DNA of 64,000 nucleotides, taken from assembly GCF_024679095.1 (NCBI RefSeq), contig NW_026112164.1, positions 993,074 to 1,057,073 on the forward strand, written 5' to 3'. The translations under genes and the position numbers were made by a program. The notes beneath the pieces were generated by a model. That model did no database searches. It saw only the letters and a list, made by a program, of their open reading frames with translations, and had not been told where the DNA came from. The stretch comes from Eriocheir sinensis. Its lineage: Eukaryota > Arthropoda > Malacostraca > Decapoda > Varunidae. Shown piece after piece: positions 60,203 through 64,000 of this stretch (its first letter is position 1; every line of letters begins with the position of its first letter).

Positions 60203-60272
60203 AGGTGGGTGGGGAGGAGCCCTCATCTATTCTATCCTGTCCTACCACACGTAGATTACTAGTAGTAGCGGT

Positions 60273-60307
60273 ACACCCTCGCCATAGACCGACAGGTCTT
60301 CTGGTGT
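60273..60307 (+). promoter_or_regulatory. LINE C 3'-terminal nested hairpin
   Basis: Outer stem ACACC/GGTGT (60273-60277 and 60303-60307); inner stem AGACC/GGTCT with loop GACA (60286-60299). Eleven bases precede the two 10-bp terminal units. Compared with LINE B, one G-C pair of the outer stem is replaced by C-G. Confidence 0.76.
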
Positions 60308-60373
60308 CTGTTCTTCCAATGTATTCCTATGTATTCCTCCTCCTCCTCTTCTTCTTCTCTTCCTCCTCCCCAT

Positions 60374-60779
60374 AAGTCTTTAAGTACCTGAACAAGCTCA
60401 GCAATGTTGATCACTGCAAACTCTTCACGCTACAAACTAACCTGAGGACAAGAAACAATGGAAAAATAATTCAAGCAAAGCGATGCAATACCGACATCGG
60501 CAGGAGTTATTTCTCGAATAGAGTTGTTCGCCATTGGAACAGCCTTCCTGCAGAAGTGGTTAGCGCAGAGACCATCAACTCCTTCAAGAAATGAATTGAT
60601 CGCCACTTTGCTGCATCGGGAGTGAACTGAACGTATCCAAGAGTAGGTACACAAGTGCTTTAATCCTTCCCTGCAAGCCACTCCTATGCCAAACGGATTG
60701 ATTAAATCACTGAACGCAGGCAGCCTAGTAAAGAGCCAACAGGCTTTCTGCTGCCTGCTAGTCCATGTTTCCATGTTTC
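60374..60779 (+). mobile_element. CR1-like LINE E, short 5'-truncated copy (D family)
   Basis: Plus strand encodes the last ~75 residues of ORF2: YLNKLSNVDHCKLFTLQTNL, GRSYFSNRVVRHWNSLPAEV, with one TGA near 60595, ending at 60630. The 3' UTR is nearly identical to that of D and ends with a nested hairpin and CATGTTTC twice (60764-60779). It sits in a TCC/TTC tract just downstream of LINE C; TCTTCCTCCTCC occurs on both sides and may be the target duplication, although the tract is repetitive. Confidence 0.88.
60716..60758 (+). promoter_or_regulatory. LINE E 3'-terminal nested hairpin
   Basis: Outer stem GCAGGCAGC/GCTGCCTGC, nine perfect pairs (60716-60724 and 60750-60758). Inner stem AGCC/GGCT with loop AACA (60734-60745). 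Confidence 0.8.
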
Positions 60780-60832
60780 TTCCTCCTCCTCATTGTTCTT
60801 CTTCTTCAGTTCCTCTCTTTCCGTCTTCCTCT

Positions 60833-60835
<3 letters not shown>

Positions 60836-60906
<71 letters not shown>

Positions 60907-60923
60907 CTATCTATCTATCTATA

Positions 60924-60972
<49 letters not shown>
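60836..60972. repeat. (TC)n-(TATC)n-(TG)n compound microsatellite
   Basis: (TC)n to 60901, four TATC units, then (TG)n at 60926-60972. Confidence 0.97.
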
Positions 60973-60974
<2 letters not shown>

Positions 60975-61295
60975 CTCCCCTAATGGCCTTCCCGTCCCTA
61001 CACTGACGCGGCTAATTTTCCCCGAATCGCTCACGTGAGTTGGAAAAGTCGGCGTTCCAGCGATGCGCCGCCGACCTGTGTGTGCGAACTCCCTCCCTCC
61101 CTCCACTCCGTTGACGAATACGATGGAAAAGAAGATGTCAGTGTTATGCGTTTAAGAATACGATACAGAAAAAGAAGTTGATGTGTCAGATTTTTAAGTG
61201 GTAGAATTGAGTCAGTTAAAGCTTTTTTGAGATCGGGCTACAGAATAGGATGTGGATGTTATGGATTTACGTTGGCGAATACGATGTAGAGTTAA
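60973..61295. other. Unassigned, with short degenerate duplications
   Basis: GAATACGAT(G/A) and GATGT(T/C) phrases recur loosely around 61110-61290 and again at 61553-61575. No gene seen. Confidence 0.4.
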
Positions 61296-61548
61296 GGGGC
61301 TATTACACTGGGCAAATTTTTCGTGGATCTTCAGTCAAACCACGATTTCCGGTAGCGTGGTTCTCATTTGTTTCTTGTTATTGCTGCTGCTGCTAATGAT
61401 GAGTAATACCTCCGTCATTCAAGAAACTCTACCGTAGCTTTGGAAGATCGTGGACACGTCAGAAAACCACAGAAATATGAGAACCACGCCAACGGAAATC
61501 GTGGTTTGACTGAAGATCCACGGAAAATTTGCCCAGTGAAATAGCCCC
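61296..61548. mobile_element. MITE with ~73-bp terminal inverted repeats, 253 bp
   Basis: Ends GGGGCTATTACACTGGGCAA and, inverted, GGGGCTATTTCACTGGGCAA. The inverted match continues for about 73 bp with about four mismatches, through TCTTCAGTCAAACCACGATT and GCGTGGTTCTCAT. Flanks are TTAA (61292-61295) and TTGA (61549-61552), suggesting a TTAA-type target (piggyBac or Kolobok like). No coding. Confidence 0.85.
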
Positions 61549-61764
61549 TTGAGATGTTGATGTCATAGATACTTAAGCGGGGGAATTGGACCAGTATAAA
61601 CCGTGCTCTGTATCAGTCAGCTTCACGTCTAGCTTACAGGAACCTTTAAATTAGAGAGTTGTCTGCGGGCCTCACCAGCCATTCTTCCCTCGTTTATATT
61701 TCCGCCTTCCTATGACTTGAACTCTTTTATTAGCGGGGTATCAAGACACCTCTCGAACCGTGTC
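61549..61764. other. Unassigned stretch
   Basis: No supported gene. Confidence 0.4.
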
Positions 61765-61975
61765 TAAGACGTTTTCGGTTCTCACATCAGTCATTTCTAA
61801 AGGTCATAAAAGAGGTCACACGCGTTCTCATGAGAGCTTTATACGTTCATGGTACAAAGGCTTTGTCAAACTACCACCAGGCTCACAAAGCTACTCCTGG
61901 CAATGCCCACAACCCCTTCGAAAGCTTTGTCAAATGTATGTGCTTAAGCGCCGAAGAGTTTCAAGAATATGGATT
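61765..61975 (+). repeat. Dispersed ~215-bp repeat (TATTCTCA family), diverged copy
   Basis: Contains CACATCAGTCATTTCTAAAG, CTCATGAGAGCTTTATACG, CAAACTACCACCAGGCTCA and TTCGAAAGCTTTGTCAAATG, ending TTTCAAGAATATGG. Confidence 0.8.
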
Positions 61976-62030
61976 TTGCATTTTTTCTTTGCTTAGCAGT
62001 AGTTTTAGAGGCTTTTTTTTTCTTCGTTGT

Positions 62031-62565
62031 CTTATTTTGCCCTTGACGCTTTCCTCTTATGTCTTTATTTTGCCCTTGACGCTTTCCTCTTGTGTCTTTG
62101 ACGCTTTCTTCTGGTGTCTTTATTTTGCCCTTGACGCTTTCCTCTTGTGTCTTTATTTTGCCCTTGACGCTTTCCTCTTGTGTCTTTATTTTGTCCTTGA
62201 CGCTTTCCTCTTGTGTCTTTATTTTGCCCTTGACGCTTTCCTCTTGTGTCTTTATTTTGCCCTTGACGCTTTCCTCTTATGTCTTTATTTTGCCCTTGAC
62301 GCTTTCCTCTTGTGTCTTTATTTTGCCCTTGACGCTTTCCTCTTGTGTCTTTATTTTGCCCTTGACGCTTTCCTCTTGTGTCTTTATTTTGCCCTTGACG
62401 CTTTCCTCTTGTGTCTTTATTTTGCCCTTGACGCTTTCCTCTTGTGTCTTTATTTTGCCCTTGACGCTTTCCTCTTATGTCTTTATTTTGCCCTTGACGC
62501 TTTCCTCTTGTGTCTTTATTTTGCCCTCGACGCTTTCCTCTTGTGTCTTTATTTTGCTCCTGTCT
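62031..62565. repeat. 33-bp minisatellite, 16 copies
   Basis: Unit TTTATTTTGCCCTTGACGCT + TTCCTCTTGTGTC. Sixteen occurrences of GACGCTTTC; one unit is 11 bp short. The period of 33 keeps frames open on both strands, so the long open frames there are not evidence of genes. Confidence 0.96.
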
Positions 62566-62591
62566 GCTTCCTCTGGGTCGGTAACTCGGTA

Positions 62592-62803
62592 TTCTCAAAC
62601 GCTCCTGCCTCTCACATCGACTATTTCCAAAGGCCGAAAAAGAGATTAATCGGGTTCTCATGAGCCTTTTCTCAGGTTCAGAATACAGAAGAAGGATCAA
62701 ACTACCACCAGGGTCATAAAAGTACCTCTGGAAATGCCCCAAACCCCTACGAAAGCCTTGTCAAATATGTGTGCTAGGGCGCCGATCTGTCTGAGAATAC
62801 GGC
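62592..62803 (+). mobile_element. Dispersed ~215-bp repeat (TATTCTCA family), complete solo copy
   Basis: Left GGTATTCTCAAACGCTCC, right CGATCTGTCTGAGAATACGG: the ends are inverted (GTATTCTCA). The body contains TATTTCCAAAGGCCGAAAAA, AACTACCACCAGGGTCATA and CTACGAAAGCCTTGTCAAAT. Confidence 0.75.
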
Positions 62804-63377
62804 CCCTGATCTAAATAAAAAAGTCTTTCCAGCAGGAGGAGGGTCGTGAATCTCTGTAGCTCGCACGTGCTCTCCTCGCCATACGGTACTTGCTCCCCCT
62901 CGCCACAGCTGAGCGCCTCCTCTGTACACGCGGCCAGGCATTAACTCGGCCAGGTGATGTAAGGGGAGCAGGTAATGGTAACGGAGCCGGGCAGGATATT
63001 GGACATTAAAACATGCTCACGTATCCATTATGCCGGAGTGCAGGTTGTGCGAGTGTTTGGTGTGAAAATTACGTTACATGCTCTGTTTTGAAATGTCCAC
63101 GGCCCCGACCCCGACCTTTTGAGTAAGTGGTATATTGTAACTAGACAGAGAGTAATGGTTTTAAGTTAAGGAAAGACACTATGAAAAGAGGAAGGGAAAC
63201 GTAAATAAAGGTGATAAGGTGACAATAGAAAGTAGCGCTTGGATAAGGAAACTAGATAGAGAATAAGCGTTTTAGGGAAAGATAGGAAGGAAAGAGAAGG
63301 ACAGACGAGATGAAATAAAGAAGAAAACATAGACAAAGATAATAAAGTGGTAATTGAAATAAGCTCGGATAAGAAAC

Positions 63378-63379
<2 letters not shown>
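62804..63379. other. Unassigned stretch
   Basis: 62860-62960 is moderately GC-rich, and 63140-63370 holds two loosely similar purine-rich segments. No gene supported. Confidence 0.4.

Positions 63380-63454
<75 letters not shown>
63380..63454. repeat. (TG)n microsatellite
   Basis: About 37 TG units. Confidence 0.97.
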
Positions 63455-63456
<2 letters not shown>

Positions 63457-64000
63457 CCGTGGAAAAAGAAAAAATATATAAATAACAAATGAAAGATAAT
63501 TGTTGACGGGGGATTGTTTGTATATTTGTTTGTTTGTTTGTGTGTGTGTGTGTACGTACGTATCTGTTGCAATCTTCCTCATTCTTCCACAATGGCGACG
63601 TGGCTCGTATTGGCGGCGTGATGGCCCTCCGCCGCCGTCCCTTCGTACTCCTGGCCAGCCTCGCCGCCGCCGCCCCTCGCCGGTTAATGATGTGCGGCGT
63701 AATGCATGCTCGGCTAAAGCGCCCCGGAGCCTCGTGCCGCCGCCTCGCTCTCATCTGTACGACACTTTGGCTTACAGCGAATGTCTGCACCTCAACAGCT
63801 GTTTGGCGGGATGTGGACGCTAAAGCGCTTCCTTGTGGGGCGTAAATAGGATTATGCAGCCCGTCCCTTGACACTGAGCACTCCAGACACTCGCAATGTG
63901 ACCACGGCGGGGGCAGGGGCCGTGTGGCGAGGCTGCCGCTGATCAGCTCCTCGTGACGCCGCGCGAGGACCGGGGAAATTCCGGTCCACATTCTGTTAAC
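63455..64000. other. GC-rich right end, no supported gene
   Basis: 63590-63800 is CpG-rich with repeated GCCGCCGCC-like words and short open frames on both strands. It could be a promoter or first exon of a gene beyond the window; the sequence alone does not decide. Confidence 0.35.

Larger units (their letters stand above)
58245..60338 (+). mobile_element. CR1-like LINE C, 5'-truncated
   Basis: Plus-strand element starting inside the RT N-terminal region directly after the polypyrimidine tract, with ORF2 remnant to 59762 and a 3' UTR of about 575 bp including (TTTA)n at 59926-59957. The 3' end has a nested hairpin and two perfect ATGTATTCCT units (60319-60328 and 60329-60338). The 3' UTR shares TTTCCTGCC(A/G)GC, GGAGGGA and GGGGAGGAGCC with LINE B, so B and C are sister families. 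Confidence 0.9.

Noticed and set aside
60430..60774. 114-codon minus-strand frame
   Set aside because: Antisense of the LINE E ORF2 end; the sense strand encodes the conserved WNSLPAEVV motif.
61830..62742. 225- to 277-codon frames on both strands with an 11-residue repeat
   Set aside because: Produced by a 33-bp tandem repeat whose period keeps every frame open.

Overview
The window looks like nuclear DNA of a decapod crustacean, probably a crab. The grounds are long (GA)n, (TG)n and (TA)n microsatellites, abundant degenerate GGTTA/TTAGG-type (arthropod telomere-like) repeats, many CR1-like LINE pieces, a Jockey-like RT fragment, and two SINE types with the look of those common in crab genomes. 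The taxon is an inference; nothing here identifies a species. No multi-exon host gene, rRNA, canonical tRNA gene, CRISPR array or bacterial feature could be supported.

Layout. 1-3847 is a CR1-like LINE (A, minus strand) with an SGNH-esterase ORF1 and an endonuclease/RT ORF2, running off the left edge. 5.9-7.3 kb is polypurine DNA. 7297-11648 is a second near-complete CR1-like LINE (B, minus). 12.5-20.8 kb holds microsatellites, degenerate tandem repeats, a small non-autonomous hAT element (14500-15112) and a partial SINE. 22165-26464 is a tRNA-derived SINE split by a complete 3.9-kb hAT DNA transposon (22311-26234) with 16-bp perfect terminal inverted repeats (TIRs) and a perfect 8-bp target duplication. 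26.5-27.5 kb is telomere-like DNA, partly in a 64-bp higher-order repeat. 28264-29385 is the only host-like gene: an intronless J-domain protein with two compensating frameshifts. 29.8-35.28 kb is one 5.4-kb array of a 31-bp repeat with two sequence domains. 36-49 kb is a Jockey-like RT fragment, an imperfect palindrome, compound microsatellites and at least six degenerate tandem families. 49.5-50.8 kb is a 99-bp tandem array made from an RT fragment, interrupted by a 5'-truncated LINE (D). 51.2-52.6 kb is a 59-bp satellite apparently born from a SINE. 54.5-56.5 kb is LINE F, lying between two (GA)n tracts. 58.2-60.8 kb is LINE C followed by LINE E. 61-63 kb holds a 253-bp MITE, a 33-bp minisatellite and a dispersed short repeat.

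The genes do not form a pathway. The window is an accessory, repeat-driven landscape in which LINE ORF1/ORF2 proteins and a hAT transposase are the coding remnants. The most interesting structural signal is a shared 3'-terminal design in five LINE copies: an outer stem, an inner stem with a four-base loop, and exactly two copies of an 8- or 10-bp terminal repeat, with a compensatory base-pair change between two copies. The nested insertions (hAT in SINE, LINE in tandem array, LINE in microsatellite) give a relative order of events.
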